A stretch of DNA of 64,000 nucleotides from Synechococcus sp. CCY 9618 (GCF_019038415.1 NZ_JAFKRG010000009.1:124001-188000), one strand, 5' to 3'. Shown: positions 25,059 to 35,125, counted from the stretch's first letter. The notes: a model not told the origin generated them from the letters alone. Made by a program: numbers and translations.

Positions 25059-26003
25059 TCAGCCGTGGGGCACCCGGCCGTGCACGATCGCCGCCAGGTA
25101 GCCGCCATAGAGCGTCAGCAGCAGCCAGCCGCGCCAGCGTGCCAGGAAGCCCGAGCCGTTGGGAAGGATCAGCAGCAGCAGGGCGCCGATGCCGAAGCCG
25201 AGCACCAGCTCCACCTCCCGTCCGGGCACGCGGATCGGGGTGATGGTGGCGGCCACGCCCACCACCCAGAGGCTGTTGAAGATGTTGCTGCCGAGGATCG
25301 TGCCCAGGCCCACTTCGTCGTGGCCCCGCAGTTTCGACACCACCGAAGTGGCCAGCTCCGGCATGGAGGTGCCGATCGCCACGAGGGTGGCACCGATCAG
25401 GAAGGCATCGATGCCGAAGGACAGGGCGATGCCCCGGGCCCCCGCCACCACCAGCCTGCCGGCCACCAGCAGCAGCACCATGCCGGCGCCGCTGAGCAGC
25501 ACGGCCACCCCGCCGCGCGGCTCCCCCAGGATCTGCTCGGCGGCGCTGCGCTGCTGGCGCACCTCCACCACCACCCGCAGCATCCAGAGAAAGAAGACCC
25601 CCAGCAGCACCAGGCCGTCGAAGCGGGAGAGGGTGCCATCCAGCAGCAGCAGCCCGGTCAGGATCGGGCCCGCCAGGGCCACCGGCAGGTCGCGGCGGGT
25701 CGTTTCCGAGGGCATCCGCAGCCCCGCGATCACCACCGTGAGGGCCAGGATCAGGGCCACGTTGACCACGTTGCTGCCCAGGGCGTCGCCGAGGGCGATC
25801 TGGGGCTTGCCCTGCAGGGCCGCGGTGGTGGCCACCGACAGCTCCGGGCTGGAGGTGGCGAAGGCTGCCACGGTGGCGCCGATGATCCCCGGCGAGAGCC
25901 GCGCCCAGTGGGCGATTCCCACCGATCCGCGCACGAACAGTTCGCCGCCCACGCCGGCGGCCAGGGCACCGAGGCCGAGGCTGAGGTAATCGGCGATCGC
26001 CAT
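25059..26003 (-). CDS. Ca2+/cation antiporter (CaCA family)
   Basis: 314 aa, about ten hydrophobic helices in two inverted halves. The two alpha-repeats are A-T-V-A-A-F-A-T-S-S-P-E-L-S-V (about residues 43-57) and A-T-L-V-A-I-G-T-S-M-P-E-L-A-T (about residues 205-219), each followed by G-D-A-L-G-S-N-V or G-T-I-L-G-S-N-I. The Glu in each repeat binds the cation. YrbG-like Na+/Ca2+ or H+/Ca2+ exchanger of the inner membrane; which ion is exchanged cannot be told. It lies 11 bases after the upstream same-strand gene's stop at 26015. Confidence 0.9.
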   Translation of the reverse strand: MAIADYLSLGLGALAAGVGGELFVRGSVGIAHWARLSPGIIGATVAAFATSSPELSVATTAALQGKPQIALGDALGSNVVNVALILALTVVIAGLRMPSETTRRDLPVALAGPILTGLLLLDGTLSRFDGLVLLGVFFLWMLRVVVEVRQQRSAAEQILGEPRGGVAVLLSGAGMVLLLVAGRLVVAGARGIALSFGIDAFLIGATLVAIGTSMPELATSVVSKLRGHDEVGLGTILGSNIFNSLWVVGVAATITPIRVPGREVELVLGFGIGALLLLILPNGSGFLARWRGWLLLTLYGGYLAAIVHGRVPHG

Positions 26004-26014
26004 GGGTGGCGGGC

Positions 26015-27436
26015 TCAGGCTTCCTGGTACACCGACACGTAGACCGTACCTTTTTCCACCAGGGGCAGCAGCTTGTCGCGCAGGTCCTGGTTGTGGAGCC
26101 GCACGCAGCCGAGGGTGGGATGCAGGGGCTGGCGCGGGGCCCAGGCGCCGGGCCAGCCGCAGGCTGTGCCGCCGCCGTGCACCATGATCCCGGAGCGGCC
26201 GAAGCGTCGTTCCTGCATCTCCAGATCTTCGAGATCGAAGCTGTACCAGCCGTAGCTGCAGCGATCAGCCGAGAAGGTGGGGCTGGGATCCTGCTCGTAA
26301 TCCCGGTACACCTTCCTGCCGATGCGGTAGACGCCCGGCGGCGTGTCGGTGGCGTTCTCCTTGTACTGGGTCTCCCGGCCCTGGCCGCGGGCCAGGGCCG
26401 GGACCTCCCAGAGCAGCCGGCCCTCCACGTCGAAGGCCCTGGCGGTCTCGCTGCCGTCGTTGACCACCACATGGGAATCAGCGCCGCTGAAGCCGAAGTC
26501 GTGGGGCGTCCTGCTGGGGCCCACCATGCCGGGCAGCACCGGCGGGCGGTCGCCGGAGGCGGCGGGAGCAGGCACCGCGACGGTCTTCGCGGCCGGAGCC
26601 GCCGACGCCTGCTTGAGCCGCTGTTCCCAGGCCTCGCAGTCCGCCGGACTGGTGATCTCCCGCTCCGCCCGGGCGCAGGCGGCGACGGGTTCCATGCCGG
26701 TCCACACCAGCCCTTCGGCCCGGCGGCGGCGACCCAGGCCCACCTCCACCTTCTTGCCGGGATTGCGATACATCATCAGGGCCCCGGGAACGGCCTCCCA
26801 GCGACGCGCGCGCAGGTGGCGATCCAGGGTGTCGTGGTGACCGTCGCCATGGAAGCGGGCACCGTTGTTGTAGGCGAAGCTGCAGAGAGCGGCCCGCTGG
26901 CGATCATCCATCTCCCCCCAGAAGGGGATCGTGGCCTCCAGCACCTTCCAGAACGACTCCCGGCAGTTGTGGGCGTAGAGCGCATCGGCCTGCTCCTGGG
27001 TGATCAAATCCCCCAGCCGGACGGGGGAGCCGTCCTCGTAGAACGTGCTGCCCCAGCCGATCGTGATCGGCTCGCCCCCCGTGAGGGGGTCGGGATAGGC
27101 CTGCAGGCGGCAGCCCTCGTAGTGGTGGTTGAGCTGGGCCACCTCGGGGGGCAGCGGGTCCGGGCCGGGAACGGCGGAGGGCTGCCGCAACCAGGCGTCG
27201 TCGGGAATGCTGAAGCGGTCGGGATTGAAGTAGCGCTGTTCGCCATCCAGCAAGGGCTCCGTGCCGCCGGGGCAGGTGTAGTTGCCCGCCAGTCGCAGGA
27301 TGGCCAGCTCCGCAGCGGCTGCCGGCCGCACCCAGGCCACGGCGATGCGGCTGCCGGAAGCCACGTAGGAATCGGCATCGGCGGCGGCGGGGCTGGGGCT
27401 GAGGCCCGCGTCCTCCCGGGCGGTGATGAAAGGCAT
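26015..27436 (-). CDS. GH24 lysozyme fused to an L,D-transpeptidase (YkuD) domain
   Basis: 473 aa. Residues about 95-250 are a phage-type lysozyme: catalytic triad E107 (Y-E-G-C-R), D116 (A-Y-P-D-P) and T125 (I-T-I-G-W-G), in the T4-lysozyme arrangement. Residues about 320-470 are a YkuD domain with His420 (V-H-G-G-G) and nucleophile Cys444 in P-T-L-G-C-V-R-L; the usual His before Gly-Cys is Leu. One enzyme would cut glycan strands and the other cross-link or anchor peptides in peptidoglycan. There is no clear signal peptide; the N-terminus M-P-F-I-T-A-R is like other cyanobacterial lysozyme-type proteins. The upstream 2-helix membrane protein gene ends 13 bases before it. Confidence 0.85.
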   Translation of the reverse strand: MPFITAREDAGLSPSPAAADADSYVASGSRIAVAWVRPAAAAELAILRLAGNYTCPGGTEPLLDGEQRYFNPDRFSIPDDAWLRQPSAVPGPDPLPPEVAQLNHHYEGCRLQAYPDPLTGGEPITIGWGSTFYEDGSPVRLGDLITQEQADALYAHNCRESFWKVLEATIPFWGEMDDRQRAALCSFAYNNGARFHGDGHHDTLDRHLRARRWEAVPGALMMYRNPGKKVEVGLGRRRRAEGLVWTGMEPVAACARAEREITSPADCEAWEQRLKQASAAPAAKTVAVPAPAASGDRPPVLPGMVGPSRTPHDFGFSGADSHVVVNDGSETARAFDVEGRLLWEVPALARGQGRETQYKENATDTPPGVYRIGRKVYRDYEQDPSPTFSADRCSYGWYSFDLEDLEMQERRFGRSGIMVHGGGTACGWPGAWAPRQPLHPTLGCVRLHNQDLRDKLLPLVEKGTVYVSVYQEA

Positions 27437-27449
27437 CAGCGGCAGCTCA

Positions 27450-27992
27450 TCAGAGGCTTCCCCCCAGCCGGATCCGCTCCAGTGGGCTCAGGGCCTGGGC
27501 CGGCGCGGCGACGGGGGCGGCCGGGGTCACCTGGATCGGGGTGCGGCTGCGGCCGATCTCGGCCCGCAGTCGCTCCAGCTCTTGCCGCAGCTGGCCCAGG
27601 CGGGGATCCTCCGCCGGGGAGCTGGCCTGGGTGGGGGCCTCGGCCGCTGGGCCGCCGCCGGAGCCCAGAAAAAGCTCCCGCAGGCTGCTGCCCTTGAGGC
27701 CGCCGAGCCGCTGCTCGGCGAATTTCTGCACCACCTTGGGGGCGAAGGCCGCCAGCAGGAAGGCGAAGGTGAGGGTGAGGCCGGTCTCGTCCCGGGGCGG
27801 ATAGGTGAGAGTCGCCTGACCGCCGGCATCCCGGCTCACGATCGGCGCGCTCCTTGCCATGGTGATGGCCCCGAAGGCGATCGAGGCCAGCAGGGCCAGT
27901 ACGCACATCAGCCGCATGGCGGAACGGTTGCCCGGCGATTCCTCCAGGAACCCGGTCGTGGGACCGGCGGCGGCGCGGACAGGGGCGTTCAT
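27450..27992 (-). CDS. Membrane protein of unknown function
   Basis: 180 aa from ATG 27992 (an in-frame ATG at 28025 also exists). One hydrophobic helix near residues 28-48 and another near 72-90, followed by a soluble Pro/Ala/Glu-rich C-terminal tail with a predicted coiled stretch (R-L-G-Q-L-R-Q-E-L-E-R-L-R-A-E-I). Its stop is 13 bases before the lysozyme-transpeptidase start on the same strand, so co-transcription and a role in exporting or localising that enzyme is possible, but nothing in the sequence proves a holin. No family recognised. Confidence 0.6.
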   Translation of the reverse strand: MNAPVRAAAGPTTGFLEESPGNRSAMRLMCVLALLASIAFGAITMARSAPIVSRDAGGQATLTYPPRDETGLTLTFAFLLAAFAPKVVQKFAEQRLGGLKGSSLRELFLGSGGGPAAEAPTQASSPAEDPRLGQLRQELERLRAEIGRSRTPIQVTPAAPVAAPAQALSPLERIRLGGSL

Positions 27993-28123
27993 GGGGACAG
28001 CGCGGGACTCAGGCCAGGCCGGCATCGCTCGGGCGAAGAGCAGGTGCCAGCGGTCCCCATTCTGAAAGGACCGGTTGCCGGCGCCGTCGACCCGGCACCT
28101 TCTTCACCATCAGGTCTTCACCC

Positions 28124-28270
28124 TCAGGGACCCGGATGCTCGCGGCAGGGCATCCACTGGTCACCCATCCGGTGAGCACCTTTGCAGTTGAAATGCTTCG
28201 CTGCGGCCTCCGCTTCGGCCGTGGTGGCGAACACCGCCGCCAGAACGGCGTCGGGGAGGGGGTCGGCCAT
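28124..28270 (-). CDS. DUF3721 mini-protein
   Basis: 48 aa, ATG at 28270 and TGA at 28126-28124. The C-terminal half contains A-A-K-H-F-N-C-K-G-A-H-R-M-G-D-Q-W-M-P-C, which is the conserved core of the short cyanobacterial DUF3721 family, including the two Cys and two His. The small size is usual for the family. Function unknown. It is divergent from katG, with 71 bases between the starts. No signal peptide in this copy. Confidence 0.85.
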   Translation of the reverse strand: MADPLPDAVLAAVFATTAEAEAAAKHFNCKGAHRMGDQWMPCREHPGP

Positions 28271-28272
28271 GA

Positions 28273-30564
<2,292 letters not shown>

Positions 30565-30577
30565 ACCGATCGGTGCC

Positions 30578-31087
30578 TCAGGGGCAGAAGAGCTCCCCCC
30601 ATGGCGGCCATGCGTCCGATGTGCCGATCTCAAGGCAGATCCCCCGCAGCACTGCGCCATCGGCGCCCCGGAACAGGGTCGAGGCCTCGTCCGTTTCAGC
30701 GATGGTGAAGGTCACCTCCACCAGCTGCGGGCAGGCGGCGAAAAGATCCCTGGTCATGGCGCCCTGGAAGGCGGCGTCGGTCAGCACCGCCACCGAGCGT
30801 CGTTGCACCGGCAAAGGCGCCTGGGTCGACCCCAGCCGGATCACCAGCGCGTCTCTGCCCGGATGAGGGTTGTGGGGGGAGCCATTCGATCCGCGCTCCA
30901 TCTCCACCAGCGCCCCGCGGGCCACCAGCGAGGCCTGGGCCCCGGCCACGGCCTCCGGGCAGGCGTTTCCTGCGGGGGCGGCGGCGACCCCACCTCCCTG
31001 CAGAGCCAGCAGCAGCATCGCGAGCATCGCGGGAAGCCGGCCGGGGCCTGGCAGGAGGAGGGGGTTCGGATAGTGTCGCAGCGCCAT
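30578..31087 (-). CDS. Secreted protein of unknown function
   Basis: 169 aa from ATG 31087. A hydrophobic segment (A-M-L-A-M-L-L-L-A-L, about residues 20-35) ending in A-A-A-P-A-G suggests a signal peptide; ATG 31027 would give a shorter form with the same signal. The mature part has four Cys residues and no motif I recognise. It ends 13 bases from the convergent katG stop. Exported; function unknown. Confidence 0.6.
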   Translation of the reverse strand: MALRHYPNPLLLPGPGRLPAMLAMLLLALQGGGVAAAPAGNACPEAVAGAQASLVARGALVEMERGSNGSPHNPHPGRDALVIRLGSTQAPLPVQRRSVAVLTDAAFQGAMTRDLFAACPQLVEVTFTIAETDEASTLFRGADGAVLRGICLEIGTSDAWPPWGELFCP

Positions 31088-31204
31088 CCGTCCCCGGCAG
31101 GCACCGGCGGCGGCTCCGCAGGGTCCAGCGGCGGCGCGGCAGGGCCCTTCCGCCCGGCCGATCCCGTTGGTTAGCGTTGGATCCATGCGTTGGAGAGGCC
31201 CGTC

Positions 31205-31462
31205 ATGAAGAAGCCGATCGCTGTTGTTCTCCCCCTGCTGGTGCTGGGGTTCCCCCTGTTCGCCCCGGCCCTTGCCCAGACCACCGAAGCCGAACGACGG
31301 GCCCAGGAAGCCAACCGGGACCGCTGCCGCAACGGGTTGGTGCTCGGAGGCCTCACCGGCGCCGTGGTCAGTGGCCGGGGTCTGGGCAACAAGCTCGGCG
31401 GGGCGGCCATCGGCGCCACCGCCGGCTGCATCCTCAACAAGGAGCTGAACAAGGGGAAGTGA
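31205..31462 (+). CDS. Small exported glycine-zipper protein
   Basis: 85 aa. The signal peptide covers residues 1-25 (K-K-P-I-A-V-V-L then A-L-A-Q). The mature part is short: a charged helix (E-A-E-R-R-A-Q-E-A-N-R-D-R-C) then G-L-V-L-G-G-L-T-G-A-V-V-S-G-R-G-L-G, a Gly-zipper pair of helices with one more Cys. The C-terminus is Lys-rich. Glycine-zipper proteins of this size are often membrane-associated; function unknown. Its end overlaps the convergent DUF1971 gene by 29 bases. Confidence 0.65.
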   Translation: MKKPIAVVLPLLVLGFPLFAPALAQTTEAERRAQEANRDRCRNGLVLGGLTGAVVSGRGLGNKLGGAAIGATAGCILNKELNKGK

Positions 31463-31712
31463 GTTGCGGCGGCGCCTCCGCCCGGTGCATCCGGGTGGGC
31501 TCCACGATCCCGGGCCGTTCGGGGCTGAGCATCACCAGTTCCTCCTGGGGCTCCAGGAACCGGAACGGCAGGGTGCCCTCAAGCACCACCACCCGCGACC
31601 AGACGCCCTCCTTGGTGCGGTGGTTCGCCAGCAGACCCGCCGGCACCGTGGCGGCGTCGAAGCTGGGAGTGCGCCTGTAGACCGTCAGGCCGGGGGGCAG
31701 TCCATCACGCAT
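31434..31712 (-). CDS. DUF1971 (TehB-associated-type) domain protein
   Basis: 92 aa, starting at ATG 31712. It shows the DUF1971 pattern L-P-P-G-L-T-V-Y-R-R-T-P-S-F, V-P-A-G-L-L-A-N-H-R-T-K, and E-P-T-R-M-H-R. The family is a small cupin-like fold, sometimes fused to TehB tellurite methyltransferase or annotated as tellurite resistance; no role is proved. The frame continues upstream, but the domain begins near this Met. Its 3' end overlaps the glycine-zipper gene by 29 bases. Confidence 0.75.
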   Translation of the reverse strand: MRDGLPPGLTVYRRTPSFDAATVPAGLLANHRTKEGVWSRVVVLEGTLPFRFLEPQEELVMLSPERPGIVEPTRMHRAEAPPQLTSPCSAPC

Positions 31713-31779
31713 GGGGGTTCTCCCAGGGGCGTCCGACTCGCCAGAATCAAAGCATTCCGCCCCCCATCCGGTGCCGCCC

Positions 31780-32046
31780 ATGCCCAAGGTCGAGATCTAC
31801 ACCTGGCGCTTCTGCCCGTTCTGCATCCGGGCCAAGCACCTGCTCGATCGCAAGGGCGTGGCCTACGAGGAGTACGTCATCGATGGCGACGAGGAAGCCC
31901 GCGACGCCATGGCGGCCCGGGGCTCTGACGGCCGGCGCTCCGTGCCTCAGGTCTTCATCGACGATGCCCACGTCGGTGGCTGCGAAGACCTCTACGGTCT
32001 GGAGCGCCAGGGCCGGCTGGATGCCCTGCTGGCCGGCGCCTCCTAG
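31780..32046 (+). CDS. grxC: Glutaredoxin 3
   Basis: 88 aa. Redox motif C-P-F-C near residues 12-15 in T-W-R-F-C-P-F-C, then S-V-P-Q-V-F-I (cis-Pro) and G-G-C-E-D-L, the glutathione-binding Gly pair. A dithiol glutaredoxin that reduces disulfides with glutathione in the cytoplasm. Divergent from the DUF1971 gene with 67 bases between. Start ATG 31780. Confidence 0.93.
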   Translation: MPKVEIYTWRFCPFCIRAKHLLDRKGVAYEEYVIDGDEEARDAMAARGSDGRRSVPQVFIDDAHVGGCEDLYGLERQGRLDALLAGAS

Positions 32047-32098
32047 GGGTGCGGTCTGGCTGGGGAGGCCATGCCGCTGGGCTGTCAGCCACAACACC

Positions 32099-32569
32099 TC
32101 ATAGCTTCTGGCGCATCTTTCTGCCGCCCACAGGATCAAGGCCATTGGTTCTGTAGAACTGCAGGGTTCGCTCGAATTCCGGCAAGGGCGGCGTGCACAG
32201 CTCGATGCATGACCAATGGCGTGTGCGTCCGTGCTCACGGACCGCCGCCAGCAAGGCCGTTCCGACGCGGGACGAGCGAATCTCTGGAACCACATAGAAT
32301 TCCTGGATGATGCCGACCCTGCCTCCCGCATAGAGAGCATGGGTTTCCGTGAATGTCGCCACGGCGATGGGACGCTCGTCGGACCAGCCAAGAATGGCGG
32401 AATACAGGTCGTTGGCCATCCATTCTTTGCAGCGCTGGATGGTTTCATCCAGATCGAGGCCGAAGGGGTCGGCCTGCATTCGAGTGCCGATCTCTTCGGT
32501 CAGCGCCATCACCAGAGCGGCCACGATCTTCGCTTCCGGAGCAGTCGCTTGCCGGAACGTGATGCTCAT
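32099..32569 (-). CDS. GNAT-family N-acetyltransferase
   Basis: 156 aa. GNAT pattern: an N-terminal R-Q-A-T-A-P-E helix start, I-A-V-A-T-F-T-E-T-H, then I-I-Q-E-F-Y-V-V-P-E-I-R-S-S-R-V-G-T-A-L-L near residue 90, the acetyl-CoA binding R-x-x-x-G-T/A stretch, and a later F-Y-R-T-N-G-L. Substrate unknown. It overlaps the VOC-like gene by four bases (ATGA), so the pair is one transcription unit. Confidence 0.8.
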   Translation of the reverse strand: MSITFRQATAPEAKIVAALVMALTEEIGTRMQADPFGLDLDETIQRCKEWMANDLYSAILGWSDERPIAVATFTETHALYAGGRVGIIQEFYVVPEIRSSRVGTALLAAVREHGRTRHWSCIELCTPPLPEFERTLQFYRTNGLDPVGGRKMRQKL

Positions 32570-32844
32570 GCGGCTACCGGCGTCAGCAAGCCGATGATGG
32601 TGCCCTCCGGAGCCTGCACGTAGGCCACCGTTTGCCCCCAGGGCATCAGTCGGGGTGGGGTGAGCGCCGTTGCGCCCGCTGCGTGGGAGGCGATCGCCAC
32701 CGACTGGTCGGCGCCCAGGAGCGCGAATCCGGGTTCGCGGTCGTGGAGCGTGGGCTCGATGCCGGTGATCTGGACGTAGAACGCCAGGGTTGCTGCCACG
32801 TCATCGGTGTAGATCACTGCGGTCGCGAACTTCATGGGCCTCAT
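32566..32844 (-). CDS. VOC/glyoxalase-like protein with apparent internal deletion
   Basis: 92 aa from ATG 32844 (ATG 32835 also in frame). It starts like a typical VOC protein (K-F-A-T-A-V-I-Y-T-D-D-V-A-A-T-L-A-F-Y) and ends like one (L-M-P-W-G-Q-T-V-A-Y-V, then E-G-T-I-I-G-L-L-T-P-V). Full-length relatives are about 120-130 residues, with a middle section between the A-S-H strand and the A-G-A-T-A-L helix. Here that section is missing in frame, so a metal-binding half is probably lost. Co-transcribed with the GNAT gene. Confidence 0.6.
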   Translation of the reverse strand: MRPMKFATAVIYTDDVAATLAFYVQITGIEPTLHDREPGFALLGADQSVAIASHAAGATALTPPRLMPWGQTVAYVQAPEGTIIGLLTPVAA

Positions 32845-33276
32845 GTTCCGATCACTCTCCGGGATGGCTGCCCATAAAGTTGCAGATTCGAGCAAGATCC
32901 GTGGGATTCTGCTCCTCTGGACAGCCTGCCGGACGGGCTGGCGGTCACCCATCACCATTTCCAGCTGGAGTTGTTTCGTTTTCTTACAGCGCGAGAAGTG
33001 TTGTTGCCCAGGAGATGAAGCCATCCTCTGGACACCTTGAAGAGACATGACCAGATCAGAGATCAGACTTGTCCTTCTGCGAAGGCTATGTTCGCGAAGC
33101 TTTGTGGATTTCGGGCTGAGTTCCCGGGGCCCTTTCAGGCCTCTCCCTGATCCTGCAACGGAGCGTCGGCGCCGCCTGAGGGTGGCCATCAGGGGCCGCT
33201 GTCGGTGGGACAGGAGCGCAAGCGTTGCTCTGCAGGCGACGGATAGGCCACAATTCCGTTGCTGTCCCTGGCAATC
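32845..33276. other. Intergenic region without a convincing gene
   Basis: About 430 bases between the VOC-like start and the SnoaL-like stop. GC is lower than in neighbouring genes. Open frames exist on both strands but show no family motif and no good ribosome-binding site. I see no tRNA or terminator with a clear T-run. Confidence 0.5.
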
Positions 33277-33639
33277 TCATGGGCCTGCGGTGCAGACGCT
33301 TCCAGCAATGACTTGCCACCCCTCACCTGAGCGGAGCCAGGTGCGGATGTAGCGAAAGCAGCCTTCGAATGGCTGCCCTTTGAACACCCCGGCCATCTCC
33401 GTCCTCACCACGGCAACGGCCGTTGCGTCATGCAGCGCGACCTGGATGTCGATGAGGTCGATTCTGGTGAGCGTCTCCTGTCCCGAACGATGGAGCGCAA
33501 GATCATCGGCTTTGCTGTAGACGCCGCCATCTGGACCGACGAACAGAAGCCGGTCATGGATGAGGACATCCAGTTCCTTGACGTCGCTGGCGAGCATGGC
33601 AACCCGCAGGCGTTCTTCCAGCTGGCGAACGTCGTGCAT
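33277..33639 (-). CDS. SnoaL-like / nuclear-transport-factor-2-fold protein
   Basis: 120 aa from ATG 33639. The cone-shaped NTF2-like fold is suggested by L-E-E-R-L-R-V-A-M, D-V-K-E-L-D-V-L-I-H-D-R-L-L-F-V, D-G-G-V-Y-S-K-A-D, and the C-terminal G-C-F-R-Y-I-R-T-W-L and G-W-Q-V-I-A-G-S-V. It resembles DUF4440-type proteins; many are binding domains or small enzymes of unknown substrate. The frame also continues upstream to 33750, but this would overlap the sbtAB terminator. Confidence 0.72.
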   Translation of the reverse strand: MHDVRQLEERLRVAMLASDVKELDVLIHDRLLFVGPDGGVYSKADDLALHRSGQETLTRIDLIDIQVALHDATAVAVVRTEMAGVFKGQPFEGCFRYIRTWLRSGEGWQVIAGSVCTAGP

Positions 33640-33702
33640 CGCCAAACAGCCGTTGGGCTCACAGCCTAAACGGCACCATGGAGAGCCAAGACACCCGGAA
33701 AC

Positions 33703-33737
33703 AAAAAATCCCAGCCATGTGCAGGCACACAGCCGGG
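33703..33737 (-). terminator. Rho-independent terminator of sbtA-sbtB
   Basis: On the minus strand a 12-bp stem (arms 33726-33737 and 33710-33721, with three G-U pairs, loop CCTG) is followed by ATTTTTTG (A-run 33703-33708 on the plus strand). It lies 27 bases after the sbtB stop and is the clearest terminator in the window. Confidence 0.85.
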
Positions 33738-33763
33738 AACAAGAAGTCACGGATCAGATCCGA

Positions 33764-34078
33764 TCAGAATTTGTGGGCGCGCAGAGCCTCCACCATGGTG
33801 ATATAAGTGATGCAGGAATAGTTGTCAAAATACTTCTCCACCACTTTGTCCTGAATGGCGTCCGCCAGCTCGCGGCTGGACGTCAACACTTCGAATTTGA
33901 TGTTGGAGAAGTTATGGGAAACGCTGGGTTCGCCGGTGGAGCGAACATTGCGGCTGCCTTCGCCAGCAGCCGCCAGAACCGTGTATCCGGAAGCGCCGGC
34001 CTCTTTGATCAGCTTGGCGATCTTCTTCAACAGAATCTCTTCTGTGATGATGACGAGTTTGCAGATTTGCTGGCTCAT
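33764..34078 (-). CDS. sbtB: SbtB, PII-like regulator of bicarbonate uptake
   Basis: 104 aa. PII-like fold with [15 protein letters not shown] near the N-terminus, [14 protein letters not shown] in the T-loop position, and F-E-V-L-T-S. SbtB binds adenyl nucleotides and associates with SbtA to control transport. Many family members end in a short Cys-containing C-terminal loop (CGPxGC); this protein stops at A-L-R-A-H-K-F with no such loop, so redox control through that loop would be absent. The gene lies 48 bases after sbtA in the same operon. Good purine-rich ribosome-binding site before ATG 34078. Confidence 0.95.
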   Translation of the reverse strand: MSQQICKLVIITEEILLKKIAKLIKEAGASGYTVLAAAGEGSRNVRSTGEPSVSHNFSNIKFEVLTSSRELADAIQDKVVEKYFDNYSCITYITMVEALRAHKF

Positions 34079-34126
34079 GGGAATGACCTCAGATGGGGAG
34101 TGTTGTGAACAGCCTTGTCACGAAGG

Positions 34127-35125
34127 CTACATACCAAGGATTGACTCAGCAAGCCCCATGAACAGGGGGATGCCGATGGCGATCGCCACAGGGGTTCCGA
34201 TGGCGGTGGAAGCGCCGATGTAGGCAGAGGGATTCGCAGATGGAATGCCGGCGCGCAGGGTCGGGGGACCGGAGATATCCGAACTGGAAGCGGCGATCAC
34301 GGCCAGGACCACAGCACCACCGATGCTGAAGCCAGTGATCTTGTGAATCACAAGGCCGAGTCCAAAAGCGAGAAAACCGTGCAGCAGGGGGGCGATGAAC
34401 GCATAGATGGCAAACCATTGCGCCACTTTCCGCAGTTCATTCATGCGCTGTGCTGCCTCCATCCCCATGATGATCATCAGGATGGCGAGAAAGCCGCGGA
34501 ACAACGGATTGAAAAAGCTCTCATAAACGGGTTCGGGTTTGGTGGCAATGCCAAGGGCGACACCAAGCAGCAGCGCAGTGACGGCAGAGCTCTGCAGGCT
34601 TTCCTTCACAATTGGCCAGATCTCAACGCGTTCCGATGCTTTGCCTGCCATTCGACTGGTGTAGACGCTGGCCACCACGATCGCGGTCACCAGAGCCGGG
34701 ATATCCATGAAGGGGTACAGGGCAGCGGTCCAGGCCTCGTACTTGATGCCTGCGGCATCCAGCTGGGGCAGAACGGCTGCAAGGGTGGAGCCGCTCACGG
34801 CACCGAACAGACCACCGGTTGCCACGGCATCAACGACTTTGATTCCCGGCAGTCTCGCCAGGGTGAATCGGCTGATCAGGACGATCAGGATGCCAAGCGC
34901 CACGGCAGCCAGGGCCGGGAGAATGATCTCAGAAAGGTTGGAATTACGAATGGCGATGCCACCGCTCAACCCAATCTTCATCAGCAGGAAGAAAGTGATG
35001 AATTTGTAGATCGAATCCGGGATGGCCAGTTGGCTGCCGAATGTGGCAACAACGATGCCACCGATCAGGAAGCCAAGGGTTGGAGACTGGAGCTGCTGGA
35101 GAAATAGCGTGATGAAATCGGACAA
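34127..35125 (-). CDS. sbtA: SbtA, Na+-dependent bicarbonate transporter
   Basis: 332 aa, about ten hydrophobic helices in two inverted halves, with G-L-F-G-A-V-S-G-S-T and A-A-S-S-S-D-I-S-G-P-P near helix ends where SbtA binds bicarbonate and Na+. It brings bicarbonate into the cell for carboxysome CO2 fixation. The start is TTG at 35125, with AGAGGA upstream at good distance, because no ATG gives the typical N-terminus. sbtB follows, then a strong terminator. Induction by low CO2 is expected for this pair, but no operator was identified. Confidence 0.95.
   Translation of the reverse strand: MSDFITLFLQQLQSPTLGFLIGGIVVATFGSQLAIPDSIYKFITFFLLMKIGLSGGIAIRNSNLSEIILPALAAVALGILIVLISRFTLARLPGIKVVDAVATGGLFGAVSGSTLAAVLPQLDAAGIKYEAWTAALYPFMDIPALVTAIVVASVYTSRMAGKASERVEIWPIVKESLQSSAVTALLLGVALGIATKPEPVYESFFNPLFRGFLAILMIIMGMEAAQRMNELRKVAQWFAIYAFIAPLLHGFLAFGLGLVIHKITGFSIGGAVVLAVIAASSSDISGPPTLRAGIPSANPSAYIGASTAIGTPVAIAIGIPLFMGLAESILGM
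34179..34186. repeat. HIP1 octamer GCGATCGC (one of several)
   Basis: HIP1 is a palindrome over-represented in many cyanobacterial genomes. Other copies I located begin at 2177, 22867, 25993, 32690, 36114, 47312 and 50750. The count may be incomplete. Confidence 0.7.

Noticed and set aside
33277-33750. Longer reading of the SnoaL-like gene from 33750
   Set aside because: It would run through the sbtAB terminator and adds a Cys/Trp-rich stretch unlike the family.
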